Assembly: GCA_046727435.1 (NCBI GenBank)
Contig: JBKPCR010000145.1
Location: 1-46,252, forward strand
Source: CAVPRW01 sp046727435 [NCBI: bacterium]
Lineage (GTDB): Bacteria; Tectomicrobia; Entotheonellia; J063
Direction: 5' to 3'
Length of the DNA stretch: 46,252 nucleotides
Made by a program: the position numbers and the translations under genes. The notes beneath the pieces were generated by a model, which was not told where the DNA came from, made no database searches, and saw only the letters and a list, made by a program, of their open reading frames with translations. This document shows positions 16,384 through 25,565 of this stretch, piece by piece. Position 1 is the stretch's first letter. Each line of letters starts with the position of its first letter.

Positions 16384-17937
16384 CTAGCCTGCATACTTCC
16401 CCGCTTTGATAAAATCTGCCACGCGCTCCCCGATCATGATAGTCGTCGCATTGGTATTAGCGCGAATGCAATCCGGCATGATGGAGGCGTCGGCGACCCA
16501 TAAGCCCTCAAGCCCATGGACGCGTCCGTATTGATTAACCACCGCCATCGGGTCCGAGGCCGGTCCCATCTTGCAGGTGCCTGAGACATGATGCGAAGTG
16601 CCAAGGTTGCGCATCAGCCAGTCATCCAGTGCGTCATCCGAGCTTAGGTCGGCATCGGTTGGCAAGACACGCTCGATGACGAGGTCTTTGAACGCTGGGT
16701 CCTCGGCCATGCGGACCGCCAATCGGACGGCTTTGCGCATACGCTCGCGGTCAAAGGGGTCGGTGAGGTAGTTGTAGTCCAGAAGCGGCTGTACGTGGGG
16801 ATCGGCGGAGGTCAGCCGCAACTCACCAGCACCAAGCGCGAGTTGGAGACTGCAACTGATGCCGAGGTAGTTGGCGTCATCATTGATCACCACTTGCACC
16901 GGTCGATGTTCGCTAGTCATCAGGATAGGGGTGATCTGCATGTCGTTGCGCAGATAGGAGCCCTCGACGGTATAGCGCAACCCGACCTGGATGGCAGGAG
17001 CTTGGACATCGGGCCGCTCACCCGGCACGCGCAGGAGCACAGTGGCGGAGGGGTGGTCGCGCAGATTTTGACCCACACCAGGTAAGTCATGCCGCACGTC
17101 GACGCCGACGCTCCGGAGCTGCGCCGCCGGGCCGACGCCGGAGAGCAAAAGTAAATGCGGCGAGCCTATGGCGCCGCTGCTCACCACGATCTGGTCACCC
17201 TCGACGGTGAAGCGCTCCCCGCCACTGTCGACTTCGACTCCGACCGCACGGCGACCGTCAAACAACAGACGACGGGCCATGACGTTCGACTTGATGGTCA
17301 GGTTCAGCCGGTGGCGAGCTGGATCGAGGTACGCCAGAGCCATACTGATGCGCACCCCATCGAGGGTATTGCGCGCTCGGGGTGAGATGCCGGTGGACTC
17401 GGGGTGATTCTGGTCCGGATCATCGGGAAAGCCTGCGGCCAAACAGGCCTGGTGAAAAGCGACGGCATGTGGCAGCCATTCCTCACGCCTGTAGCGGCGG
17501 ACAGGGACAGGACCACTGGAACCATGGAAGTCCCCCCGAAAGTCCAGGTCGTTTTCCATCTTGCGGAAGTAGGGCAGGACTTTCAGATACGACCATTCAT
17601 CATTGCCCCAGGACGCCCAGTTGTCGTAGTCCTCCGGGATGCCGCGGTAGAGGACCTGTCCGTTAATGGCGCTGGAGCCGCCGGTCGCCTTGCCGCGCGG
17701 GATGGTGAGCTGGGTTTGTTGTGGAGTGACGGTCGCGACAAAACCCCAGCTATGGGGCCCGTAGGCGGACAACCACACGTTATTGCCGAGCTTGAGGTCA
17801 TCGGGTAGATGTTCGAAATTCGGGTAATCCGGTCCGGCCTCGAGGAGCAGCACCGACCTGCTCGGGTCCTCCGACAGGCGAGCCGCGAGCACGCAACCAG
17901 CCGACCCTGCGCCAATGACAATCACATCGTATCGCAT
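16384..17937 (-). CDS. GMC-family FAD-dependent oxidoreductase
   Basis: 517 residues. Glucose-methanol-choline oxidoreductases oxidise alcohols with FAD. The ADP-binding motif VIGAGSAGCVLAARLSED is at the N-terminus, the GMC signature RGKATGGSSAINGQVLYRG near residue 80, the second signature SSGAIGSPHLLLLSGVGP mid-protein, and the active-site His pair in GTSHHVSGTCKMG close to the end, followed by WVADASIMPDCIRANTNATT. Start ATG 17937 has GGAGGAGGA upstream; the longer open frame has no such signal. It follows the SMP-30 gene by 53 bases. Most like choline dehydrogenase/alcohol dehydrogenase members; substrate unknown. Confidence 0.93.
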   Translation of the reverse strand: MRYDVIVIGAGSAGCVLAARLSEDPSRSVLLLEAGPDYPNFEHLPDDLKLGNNVWLSAYGPHSWGFVATVTPQQTQLTIPRGKATGGSSAINGQVLYRGIPEDYDNWASWGNDEWSYLKVLPYFRKMENDLDFRGDFHGSSGPVPVRRYRREEWLPHAVAFHQACLAAGFPDDPDQNHPESTGISPRARNTLDGVRISMALAYLDPARHRLNLTIKSNVMARRLLFDGRRAVGVEVDSGGERFTVEGDQIVVSSGAIGSPHLLLLSGVGPAAQLRSVGVDVRHDLPGVGQNLRDHPSATVLLRVPGERPDVQAPAIQVGLRYTVEGSYLRNDMQITPILMTSEHRPVQVVINDDANYLGISCSLQLALGAGELRLTSADPHVQPLLDYNYLTDPFDRERMRKAVRLAVRMAEDPAFKDLVIERVLPTDADLSSDDALDDWLMRNLGTSHHVSGTCKMGPASDPMAVVNQYGRVHGLEGLWVADASIMPDCIRANTNATTIMIGERVADFIKAGKYAG

Positions 17938-17990
17938 ATCATTCCTCCTCCATCCATCAGTCCAGCCATGTGCGGCTAGTGTCTGTCCCC

Positions 17991-18908
17991 TTAGATCCGC
18001 CGCGGCACTGGGACCCCTGGAATCTTCATCCGGACACGAGCCAACTCGTGGAACGTGGTGATAAAGAGAGTCTTCCAATCGCCGCCACCCCACCCCACAT
18101 TGGTGGCCCGCTTCCCATCCCCCAGGGCGATGGTCCCGAGATGCTTGCCTGAGGGGTCGATGATCCACACTCCACCGGGTCCAGTACAGTAAAGGTTGCC
18201 ATCTAAATCGACCTTCATGCCGTCCGGTACGCCGGGCCGCTCATCCTTCAACACACAAAATAGTTTTCCATTTGCAATGCTCCCGTCATCCACGACATCG
18301 AAGGCCTTGATCAGCCCGACCCGCGAGTCGTTGATGTACAGCGTCCGTTCGCTTGGCGAAAAGCACAACCCATTCGGCCCCACATAGTCGTCGACGAGCA
18401 GGGTGATGGTCTGCAAATCGGGAGAGACCCGGTACACCCCAGCGAACCCGAGCTCTAAATTGGGATACGTCGGTCTAAAAGGGTCCGTGAAGTAGATGCT
18501 GCCGTCAGACTTCACGGCGACGTCATTGGGACGATTCAGTCGCTTCCCCTGGTACCGATCGGCGACCACGGTGATGCGGCCATCGGGCTCCAGGCGGGTC
18601 ACCCGTTGGGCCGCATGCTCACAGACAATCAACCGCCCTTGAGGGTCTCGCGTCATGCCGTTGGCCTCATTCGTGGGCGTCGCCACGAGAGTCACGCCCT
18701 CTCCAGGCGCCCACTTCAGGCGCTTGCTTTGCCCGATGTCACTGAACAGTAAATAGCCGCCCTCTTGCCACCAGACCGGGCCTTCGGCCGGCCACCAGGG
18801 GAGACCAAGGGCTGAGCCGTCGGCGCCAAAGCCGCTGGCCAGCCACTCAACCTCTTGATCCAGGTCGACGAGCCGTGCACATTCTGGGGCTACCTGTTCG
18901 ATCGGCAT
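17991..18908 (-). CDS. SMP-30/gluconolactonase family protein
   Basis: 305 residues forming a six-bladed calcium beta-propeller that hydrolyses lactones. The N-terminal metal ligand is in PAEGPVWW, followed by GYLLFSDI, the mid ligand in RLNRPNDVAVKSDGSIYFTD and the late one in GVPDGMKVDLDGNLYC. Start ATG 18908 has AAGGAG seven bases upstream. It is the first gene of the set running through the GMC oxidoreductase to the epoxide hydrolase. A dehydrogenase producing a lactone and a lactonase opening it is a sensible pairing, but this is inference. Confidence 0.9.
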   Translation of the reverse strand: MPIEQVAPECARLVDLDQEVEWLASGFGADGSALGLPWWPAEGPVWWQEGGYLLFSDIGQSKRLKWAPGEGVTLVATPTNEANGMTRDPQGRLIVCEHAAQRVTRLEPDGRITVVADRYQGKRLNRPNDVAVKSDGSIYFTDPFRPTYPNLELGFAGVYRVSPDLQTITLLVDDYVGPNGLCFSPSERTLYINDSRVGLIKAFDVVDDGSIANGKLFCVLKDERPGVPDGMKVDLDGNLYCTGPGGVWIIDPSGKHLGTIALGDGKRATNVGWGGGDWKTLFITTFHELARVRMKIPGVPVPRRI

Positions 18909-19159
18909 ACCATGCTCCTTCACGCGTACCCTCGCCACACGGCAGGCGCGTTGTGAGGGTCTACCAGTCAAGCGATGTCAGCGTTGCCTGCAGGCTATAC
19001 CTGCTGTGCAGCGGATTTATAACAGAGGCGGGGCTATTGAGCAATGCCAAAACGACGACACGTTGGCCTGCTCGGAACGCCTGCGCCAAGGAGGAGCGTT
19101 CGACGTCAGGCAGGCTATTCGGTATAATTCGGCACGAGCCACACGCGATGGCGGCCAGC

Positions 19160-19528
19160 TTAGTTGGCCAGGAGCTCCACAGCGACCAGAGGACTGCTTT
19201 CGACCCACGCCTCTATGTCCTGATATCTGCCGAGTTTCTGATGGATGGCGGTGAGGATGGTGCGGCGCCTGGCTTGATCCAGAATGGGGGTCGCTCTAGC
19301 AGGTAGGTCTACTCGTACACTCTGCTTGAGGTGGAACGTAAACTCCGGGTGTGTCAGCAGGTTGGCATACCAGTCGCGGGGCCTTGGTGGTCTCCCCGTG
19401 ATATACAAATTTCCTTCGATATTGTGGAACCGTATCTCGATGCGGCGGGGTTGCCCGGTTTTCCGTCCACCGGTGGTAATGTCGATGAGGTAGTCATGAT
19501 CCAGGGCGTGCTGCACTTGCTCGTCCAT
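19160..19528 (-). CDS. Nitroreductase/deazaflavin-dependent oxidoreductase-like (DUF385-type)
   Basis: 122 residues. The core DYLIDITTGGRKTGQPRRIE and NLYITGRPPRPRDWYANLL is characteristic of the split-barrel PF04075 family (Ddn-like, F420H2- or flavin-dependent reductases). Length is slightly short but normal for compact members. Start ATG 19528 follows AGGAG; the longer open frame has no such signal. Monocistronic. Substrate unknown; members reduce quinones or nitro compounds, and F420 use would need a genome-level check. Confidence 0.8.
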   Translation of the reverse strand: MDEQVQHALDHDYLIDITTGGRKTGQPRRIEIRFHNIEGNLYITGRPPRPRDWYANLLTHPEFTFHLKQSVRVDLPARATPILDQARRRTILTAIHQKLGRYQDIEAWVESSPLVAVELLAN

Positions 19529-19705
19529 ACGCAATCTCCTGTGAGGATGCCCCTCTGCTTGAAGGCGAGCGTGCGCCGATAGGCGATATTGTGATAGCCA
19601 GCGAAACGTATGATAATGCAGCAAGAACCATCGTAGTATATCATCCTTTGGAGTTATCGATGTCTACTATCGTTTGCTAAAGGCATGGGCGCCTCAGAAA
19701 CGAGG

Positions 19706-21721
19706 CTATTGCCCCCGGTCCGGCGAACCGCTGCTGGCCGTATAATCCCACTGGCGCGCGCCCGCATCCACGATCCACGCGACATCACGCTCCATCAGGT
19801 AGCGCTGACTGACAAGTTCGCGGGCTACTGCCGCAAGCCGCGCGAGAAACTCGTCGCGGCCCGCGTAGCGCTCCTCGATGGAGATTCGTGGGTCATTCTT
19901 CAGCTGTCTTTCGGCCCGTGTTCTGGAAAAAGGGAAGTAGGAGCCGATCAGTCCAGCTAGCGGCTGGAGTTTGCCGGGCGGGGGATCCTGGTAGTTCCAG
20001 CCTGTATAGGTTCCGAGTGGCACGGCTAGATGGGGTAGCCGGATTCCAGCTCTCTCATTGCCATCGGCATCGACCGACGGAACCAGCAGCGGGAGCGGCT
20101 CGCCCAGCTTCGGTGGCTGATGAGAAACGAGGCCATCAGCAAGGAACCGCGGGCCGAAATCCATCCTATAGATTTTAGGTACGCCCTCCGGGAACGGCAT
20201 CCCAGGAATAGTGGGGAACCCTGCGTGCTCCACCGGAACCAACTGTCCATCTTCGATCCTCGGATAGCGGGATGGCGGCGGTTCCTTGCCCTCGCGCAGC
20301 CAATCCTGCATTGCCAGTAACAGCGCGCGCATGACCGGCGACTGCGAAGCAAAATTCCCCCAAAGTCTGGACCTGGATTTTACGGGCGGGAAGGGGCTCC
20401 CAGCGTGCGGAGTCCCCGTGATATAGAAAACATACGTGTTTGGGGCGAGGGCAATATCACGGCTGGCGTCCAGCGACGTCGTGACGAGCGAACCCGCGCG
20501 CGCCCAGTATTCGGTGGAGGTCAGCGTATAAAAGATCTTCGGTACGACTCCATCGCGCTCGGCTTTCGTCAGCAGCCCGTCCATGCGTCCCGAAGCCGGA
20601 TCTGTCTGCGGTACGTCAGAGAACGGGAAGATATCGACCGGCCAGAAGTGCGTCCGAACGGAGTTCCCCGCCACGCCGGGTCGGGCAAAGCGATGGTTGA
20701 AACTGCCTCGTCCGGCGCCAGCCGCGGCCGCAAAGATACCGTCGAAGACCTTGCGGCGTTTTTCATCTTGATTGAAACCGTCATACACGAACTGCCGCAA
20801 GAAGCGCGCGCTCTGCGAATAGCCGTAGCCGATCGCCCGCTTCATAAAATGCCGCTGGTCATTCAGCAAAGTCTCGCGTGAACCGTACTTGAAGAAAGAG
20901 ACGATATCGCGGACGGCGGCCAGCCCAAGACCAGCGATGGCTGGATGTCTTGCCTCGTAAACCAGCTCGTAGATTCGGTTGGGCTCAAATCCTCCCGGCA
21001 CGACGATTTGTCGGAGATCGGAAGAAAATTTCCATTGGTCGCGCCGGATGGTCTGGTAGGGTCCCACTTCGGACTCCCTCACCGTGAGCGTTGCAGAGGA
21101 GCTGTCCGGATCGATGGGAGTCTCAATGGGGGCTGAGCCCGGGCCGCCAAGTTGCCAGATGTCGGTTTTCTGGGTCGGGATCCATTCCCGACGGGCCAGA
21201 CCGATTAGCAGTTTGTCGCTGTCACCGGCGGTGACGCGTTGCAGCTTCATCACGTCATCGCCTGCAAGATCCATCTGCCAGCCGAGCCATACGATCGTGA
21301 ACCCGTGCTGCAGAAGGAGCGCGTCGCCAAAGTCGCGGGCATTTCGCGGATCCTGAACGGTTGTCCCGAAGTCGAACTGGCGATTCAGCCCTTTGCGGCC
21401 GCGATTCACCACTTCGAACAACACCGTGCCGTTTGACTTCGCCGAATCACGCGGTTTGAGCACGTACAAGTCGGCAGAGAAATCCACGTGACCGTGCTCG
21501 TTTCGGGGGGCGTGCTGGATGTCCGTAATGATCCGGTTGATCGGCGCCTCCGGATCGATGGCGAAATGCACCTTGGCGATGATCCGCTCGTATGGACCGG
21601 CCTTGTGCATCGGTATGCCGTCGAGCACGTCGCTGCGTTCCAAAAGCGCCACATTCGTGACCTCCGCCGTCGAGGTCAGCGGCAGGGCAAGCACCAGCAG
21701 GAGAAGAAGCTGTGTGATCAT
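19706..21721 (-). CDS. Secreted large alpha/beta hydrolase (Abhydrolase_10-like)
   Basis: 671 residues with a Sec signal peptide (MITQLLLLLVLALPLTSTAE). The likely nucleophile Ser is in AIGYGYSQSARFLRQFVYDG, a GxSxS elbow; PFSDVPQTDP and TGTPHAGSPFPP are typical of the family of long bacterial alpha/beta hydrolase-domain proteins. ATG 21721 is chosen because GGGAGG is six bases upstream; ATG 21727 sits on the ribosome binding site itself. Periplasmic or secreted. No operon partner. Function within the family is uncharacterised; esterase-type activity is likely. Confidence 0.8.
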   Translation of the reverse strand: MITQLLLLLVLALPLTSTAEVTNVALLERSDVLDGIPMHKAGPYERIIAKVHFAIDPEAPINRIITDIQHAPRNEHGHVDFSADLYVLKPRDSAKSNGTVLFEVVNRGRKGLNRQFDFGTTVQDPRNARDFGDALLLQHGFTIVWLGWQMDLAGDDVMKLQRVTAGDSDKLLIGLARREWIPTQKTDIWQLGGPGSAPIETPIDPDSSSATLTVRESEVGPYQTIRRDQWKFSSDLRQIVVPGGFEPNRIYELVYEARHPAIAGLGLAAVRDIVSFFKYGSRETLLNDQRHFMKRAIGYGYSQSARFLRQFVYDGFNQDEKRRKVFDGIFAAAAGAGRGSFNHRFARPGVAGNSVRTHFWPVDIFPFSDVPQTDPASGRMDGLLTKAERDGVVPKIFYTLTSTEYWARAGSLVTTSLDASRDIALAPNTYVFYITGTPHAGSPFPPVKSRSRLWGNFASQSPVMRALLLAMQDWLREGKEPPPSRYPRIEDGQLVPVEHAGFPTIPGMPFPEGVPKIYRMDFGPRFLADGLVSHQPPKLGEPLPLLVPSVDADGNERAGIRLPHLAVPLGTYTGWNYQDPPPGKLQPLAGLIGSYFPFSRTRAERQLKNDPRISIEERYAGRDEFLARLAAVARELVSQRYLMERDVAWIVDAGARQWDYTASSGSPDRGQ

Positions 21722-22123
21722 GGACATCCTCCCACGGAAGTGAAATGCTCGCCATATGTGGGGAGTCTTTCTGACGACATAAACCACTACGACGACCACG
21801 GTGATGGGACGTCTTTCCTGGCTCACAATCTGGTGGCTAGCTTCTCTGTCAGAGGCGCAGTGCGCTGCCTTCTGGGCCTGCGTGCTATCGCCGCGCTGAG
21901 GAATCCACCCAGTGGGCAGCCGCGGTGGCCAAGCACGTCTCGGATCTGCCGATCCCAACTGAGCACAAGGCGCGGAATCGCCTGCCTCAGCAAGTCGACC
22001 CGGTGTACCTCTAGGAGCCCGAATGTCGGGAGCGGTATGAGCCGTTCCGGACCACAATCGTCAGCAGGATTGGATGGTCCAAGCTGTCGAAGCACCGCGA
22101 GATAGCGCCCGCGATGAACCATT
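21722..22123. other. No recognisable gene
   Basis: Upstream region of the hydrolase gene and spacer to a hydrolase fragment. Open frames on both strands are short and motif-free. The hydrolase promoter should lie around 21740-21850 but I cannot point to boxes with confidence. Confidence 0.35.
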
Positions 22124-22351
22124 TCACCCCTTTCCAGCCACTGGTAATCTCTCCCAGGGTGGTACGCCCAAGCGGATGATCTCCCCTCCCTTGGTCACGA
22201 TCACCGATCCACTGAAGTTATGCTCTCGTACAGCGGAATCCATGGACTCACGGAGTTTGCCTGACAGGTCTTGAGCCTGACTATGAGGTGTAGAAGAAAA
22301 TCCCCAAAGCAGGAAGAACGTGATCAAGAATCTACGAGCCCCAAGGGCCAT
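22124..22351 (-). pseudogene. N-terminal fragment of a beta-lactamase-fold serine hydrolase
   Basis: 75 codons: a signal peptide (RRFLITFFLLWGFSSTPHSQAQ) followed by LRESMDSAVREHNFSGSVIV, TKGGEII, the first helix and strand of class C beta-lactamase/penicillin-binding-type serine hydrolases. The SxxK catalytic motif expected about 40 residues later is absent; the frame ends shortly after RLGVPPW. The gene was cut by a rearrangement, and nothing downstream restores it. Confidence 0.6.
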
Positions 22352-22559
22352 GGGATGTTCCTTCAGTTGATTGGGCGATGCAATGCCGCATGAATGTTTT
22401 GGGGATAAACGTCACCTAGACATCATGACTTCCAGGAGGGTAGGCTGACCTCTGGTGCCACGGCGGGGGAGCCATGCGCAGGCCAGAGCCGCATCCTGAC
22501 GGCTCGACGGTCATGACCCTACCCCAGGAGGTCAGCCCTGCCGCACGCTACCCCATGCG

Positions 22560-23530
22560 GCGGCAGTTGGGAGGGACACTAAGACGCCATCGCCGGCGCC
22601 TCTGGCAACGAGGCGCCGGCGGCCGCGGTCGTCTGCGTGGGGCGGAGCGGTCCCCCCCGTGCGACCTTGACCCGCGCTCGGGAGGCGAGGATCTGGGATC
22701 TCCAGGCCGCCAAGTCCCGGCTGAAGGCCTTCCTGCGGCGACAGGAGCGTCGGTCTGAGGACCGTGCCACCTGGGGGTCAGCCCCGCGGCGCGGGCGGAC
22801 GTGATCGGTCCCACGCCCGCGCTGCAGCTGGTCTGCCAGACACACGTCCGCGCCGTATCTGCCCATCAGGAACGGCTCCAGCACCTTGAGACCGCACGGC
22901 GTGCACCGGTCGAGGGGTGGCATCTGGCCCCCTGTCGTCCAGGCTCTCCAGGCGATGCGGGGCATCTCGTGCACGGGGGCCGTCCCCCGCCTCGCCGCGC
23001 TCGGCGACCGGCGCCATTGTGAGTACCCCAGACAGCCCATGAGCGAGCTGGGGCGCACCCCCAGGGTGTCTTCCCGTGGCGCCCGCCGCCGCCACGGCAG
23101 CCTCACCACCGCTGGCCACACGTGGGCCCACCGGGCCCTCATCGAGGGGGCCTGGGCCTCCCGGTCTCGGGCGCAGGTCAGCCGCCATCTCCCCTGGCGA
23201 GTGGCGCAACGCCCGCAGGGCGTCCCGCATAGCGGCTGGAACGCCCAGGGGCGACGCTGTCAGTGTTTCCGAGACCTCACACCACGGGGGAAACCGGCAA
23301 ACCAGGGGGGCGATCGCCGGGGACATGGCGGCCTTCATGTGGGCCATCGCTCAGCAGGTCTCCGTCACCCCCTAAGCCTGGCACACGTGTGGGGTCGTCG
23401 AGATCCTCAAAAGGTTTGCTGTCCATGGGAAGAGGCGCAGCGCCGGTATGGTGTAATCCTCGACACCGTTCAGAGGTTCAAAATCCTCATCCCTAAAGCC
23501 CGGCAGGCACCTGACGGACACACGTAAGGT
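22560..23530 (+). pseudogene. Decayed IS110-family transposase
   Basis: Relic of an IS110-type transposase read in several frames. The C-terminal Transposase_20 part is clear from 22886: VVQALQAMRGISCTGAVPRL, AALGDRRHCEYPRQPMSELG, RTPRVSSRG, SLTTAGHTWAHRALIEGAWA and RGKPANQ. Upstream, in another frame, QLVCQTHVRAVSAHQERLQH is the coiled region before it, and further upstream are traces of the DEDD domain. Frameshifts and stops exclude function. I cannot define the ends; IS110 elements lack long inverted repeats. Confidence 0.8.
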
Positions 23531-23644
23531 GGTCGCCAACCCACTGATATCCGCTTGATCAACCGTCGGATGTTACTGGTTCCGCCTCGGCCGATGCACC
23601 GAATGTAGAAATGGGCCCATCTGATAAAGACAGAAAAAGTTACT

Positions 23645-23676
23645 CACACCCCTTGACATCGGAAGTCATATCAACG
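23645..23676 (+). repeat. 32-bp dispersed repeat, copy A
   Basis: A sequence starting CACACCCCTTGA and ending GTCATATCAACG recurs at 25711-25742 with two mismatches in 32 bases, same orientation. Each copy is followed within about 10 bases by a large inverted repeat. The two copies bracket the HxlR/SDR/SnoaL module. They could be recombination-site halves or ends of an insertion. Confidence 0.8.
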
Positions 23677-23684
23677 CCCAAGCT

Positions 23685-23750
23685 CACCTGCCGCGGCGGC
23701 CACGGAGACGTTATACCGTCCGGAACCCGGAATGGCCGCCGCGGCAGGTG
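23685..23750. repeat. 18-bp perfect inverted repeat with 30-bp spacer
   Basis: CACCTGCCGCGGCGGCCA at 23685-23702 pairs perfectly with 23733-23750. It follows repeat copy A by eight bases. About ten bases beyond the right arm comes GTTCGGC. Overall layout (YYAAC, stem, GTT box) loosely recalls integron attC sites, but the arms are longer and more perfect than usual. It could also be a transcription-stopping hairpin, though no T-run follows. Confidence 0.75.
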
Positions 23751-23830
23751 CAGCGCCTGGTTCGGCGTCCTGCGGCCCATGGAGAACTAGTTCAGGGCAT
23801 CGTGACTCAAGTCTGAGACGATCAACTTTG

Positions 23831-24178
23831 CTAAGAATGCTGGCCCGCGCCGTACCACTGCTCGGCGATCCGGTCGAGTTCCTCGATCACGCCCTGCAAC
23901 TCGAGGACCCGTTCTGTGAGCGCGTAGGTGACCTGCGGCGGGACGGTCGGCTCGTAGTGCCGGGACACCCACCCCTCGGCCTCCAAGAGCCGCAGCCGTT
24001 CGGTCAGCGTCTTTGTCGAGATCGCCCCGAGCCGTCGCTTGAGTGCGCCGAACCGAGTCGGACCGTCCATGTGCAGGCGGTGCAAGGGCAGTAGCGTCCA
24101 CGCGCTCGACAGGATTCCCAGCAGCTTCGCGAGGGGCTGGTGGGTGTTATCGCTTTCAGTACGTTTCTGCCGCGCCAT
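23831..24178 (-). CDS. HxlR-family winged-helix regulator
   Basis: 115 residues, normal for HxlR/MarR-like one-domain regulators. LAKLLGILSSAWTLLPLHRL starts the winged helix, and RFGALKRRLGAISTKTLTER with LRLLEAEGWVSRHYEPTVPP is the recognition helix and wing, followed by VTYALTERVLEL. Start ATG 24178 has a GAGG ribosome binding site. It is divergent from the SDR and SnoaL genes, a common arrangement in which HxlR represses the pair and responds to a reactive small molecule. A good operator candidate lies 17 bases upstream of its start. Confidence 0.9.
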   Translation of the reverse strand: MARQKRTESDNTHQPLAKLLGILSSAWTLLPLHRLHMDGPTRFGALKRRLGAISTKTLTERLRLLEAEGWVSRHYEPTVPPQVTYALTERVLELQGVIEELDRIAEQWYGAGQHS

Positions 24179-24194
24179 GATTTCCTCTTGGGAA

Positions 24195-24217
24195 TTAGGT
24201 TCATATTAGGAACCTAA
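24195..24217. promoter_or_regulatory. Palindromic operator candidate for the HxlR regulator
   Basis: TTAGGTTC, seven bases, GAACCTAA: a perfect eight-base inverted repeat in the divergent spacer, 17 bases before the HxlR start and about 140 before the SDR start. Nearby TTACTTAGGAAAGG carries a further partial TTAGG half-site. Size and position fit an HxlR dimer site controlling both directions. Confidence 0.65.
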
Positions 24218-24358
24218 TTTACTTAGGAAAGGACAAAGTGTAAAGTTCAACATTGATGACCGCTGCAAGCGCCCGACACCGGATGTGTGGCGACCGTCCG
24301 GGCACGGTCCGCTTGCGGCAGCTGGCGTGATCACATTCGATTAGACGAGGAGGTGCTT

Positions 24359-25156
24359 ATGCAAAATGCCCCACAAACACGGGAGAGGACCGAATTCAAC
24401 GGTAAATGAGTCCTGGTCACTGGCGGAACTAAGGGCATTGGCGAAGCCATTGTGAATCGCCTTGTCCGCGGAGGTGCAGCAGTAGTCACCACCGCGCGCT
24501 CCGTCCCCGCTGGCGGCACGCCCGAATGGTTCGTCCAGGCCGACGTCAGTATGCCCGAGGGGGTAGATCAGGTCATCAAGACAACCCTTGAACGTCTCGG
24601 CGGGCTCGACATTCTGATCAACTCCGTCGGCGGTTCCTCCGCGCCAAGTGGTGGTGCTCTCGCCTTGACCGATGACGACTGGCAGCGGACGTTCAACTTA
24701 AATCTGTTCTCCGCGGTCCGCCTGGACCGCGGATTCCTCCCATCGATGCTGAAGCAAGGCTCAGGCATTATCATTCATATCTCGTCTATCCAGCGAACCC
24801 TGCCGCTCTTTGAAGCCACACTGGCGTACGCGGCCGCAAAGGCCGCCCTGACCAACTACAGCAAAGGACTCTCCAAGGAGGTGGGCCCTCGGGGCATCCG
24901 CGTGAACACCGTTGCACCCGGATTCACCGAAACCAAGGCCGCCGAGGCGCTGATCGAGCGGTTGGCGGCGCAAGCGGGCACCGACACGGCTGCCGCACGA
25001 CAGGGTTTGATGAATTCGCTCGGAGGGATTCCACTGGGCCGACCCAGCCGACCCGAAGAAGTCGCCGAATTGGTCGCGTTCCTGGCGTCGGATAGAGCTT
25101 CTTCCATCATCGGGAGCGAGTACGTCATCGACGGCGGAACGATCCCGACGGTGTGA
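24359..25156 (+). pseudogene. SDR-family oxidoreductase with in-frame TGA at codon 17
   Basis: ATG 24359 with an ideal GAGGAGG opens MQNAPQTRERTEFNGK, then TGA (24407-24409), then [20 protein letters not shown] without any frame change. Family members read K-R-V-L-V-T-G-G here, so the stop replaces Arg, one base from CGA or AGA. The rest is intact: TGGTKGIG cofactor loop, IIHISSIQR with the catalytic Ser, YAAAK, and the ending [14 protein letters not shown], 265 codons overall. Restarting downstream (GTG 24452) would lose the first strand and cofactor loop. It forms a pair with the SnoaL gene 73 bases downstream, under the divergent HxlR. Confidence 0.82.
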
Positions 25157-25229
25157 ATCATCTGAAGCACTGCAGGATGGCGTACCGCATGCCAAAGTCC
25201 GTTCACAACCAGCAGAAGCGAGGTGTACC

Positions 25230-25553
25230 ATGGCGACGAAATTACCCAAGAATGTCGCTGCCTACATGCGGGCGACGAACAACCACGATGTCGCCGCTTT
25301 CATCGCCTGCTTCACCAAAAGCGCCGTCGTCAACGACGCAGGCCGGGAGTTCGGCGGCCTCGCCGCGATAAAGGCCTGGAGCGATCGCGACATCATCGAG
25401 GCCTGGGTCACCCTCGAAGTCCTTGACGTCGCCGACCGCGACGGCGAATTTGTTGTCACGACCAAAGTCGATGGCAACTACGACAAGACCGGCCTTCCCG
25501 ATCCGTTCGTCGACAATCACTACATCATGGTTGAGGGCGATCAGGTTGCCTGA
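25230..25553 (+). CDS. SnoaL-like / NTF2-like polyketide-cyclase-fold protein
   Basis: 107 residues of the NTF2-like superfamily: MATKLPKNVAAYMRATNNHD, VAAFIACFTKSAVVNDAGRE, FGGLAAIKAWSDRDII, ending HYIMVEGDQVA. A GAGG ribosome binding site precedes ATG 25230. The stop TGA (25551-25553) is immediately followed in frame by WTIRLAGEK, which reads like the usual last strand of the family, so the protein may be about ten residues short through a late nonsense change. It is paired with the SDR gene, and such SDR/NTF2 pairs are common with HxlR regulators. Confidence 0.8.
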   Translation: MATKLPKNVAAYMRATNNHDVAAFIACFTKSAVVNDAGREFGGLAAIKAWSDRDIIEAWVTLEVLDVADRDGEFVVTTKVDGNYDKTGLPDPFVDNHYIMVEGDQVA

Positions 25554-25565
25554 TGGACGATTCGA

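Noticed and set aside
19006-19110. YNRGGAIEQ-like peptide resembling an IS4/IS1380 transposase tail
   Set aside because: Only about ten residues look similar and nothing else supports a transposase there.
23468-23500. GGTTCAAAATCC, tRNA T-arm-like
   Set aside because: Stem does not pair correctly and no acceptor or anticodon arms can be built upstream.
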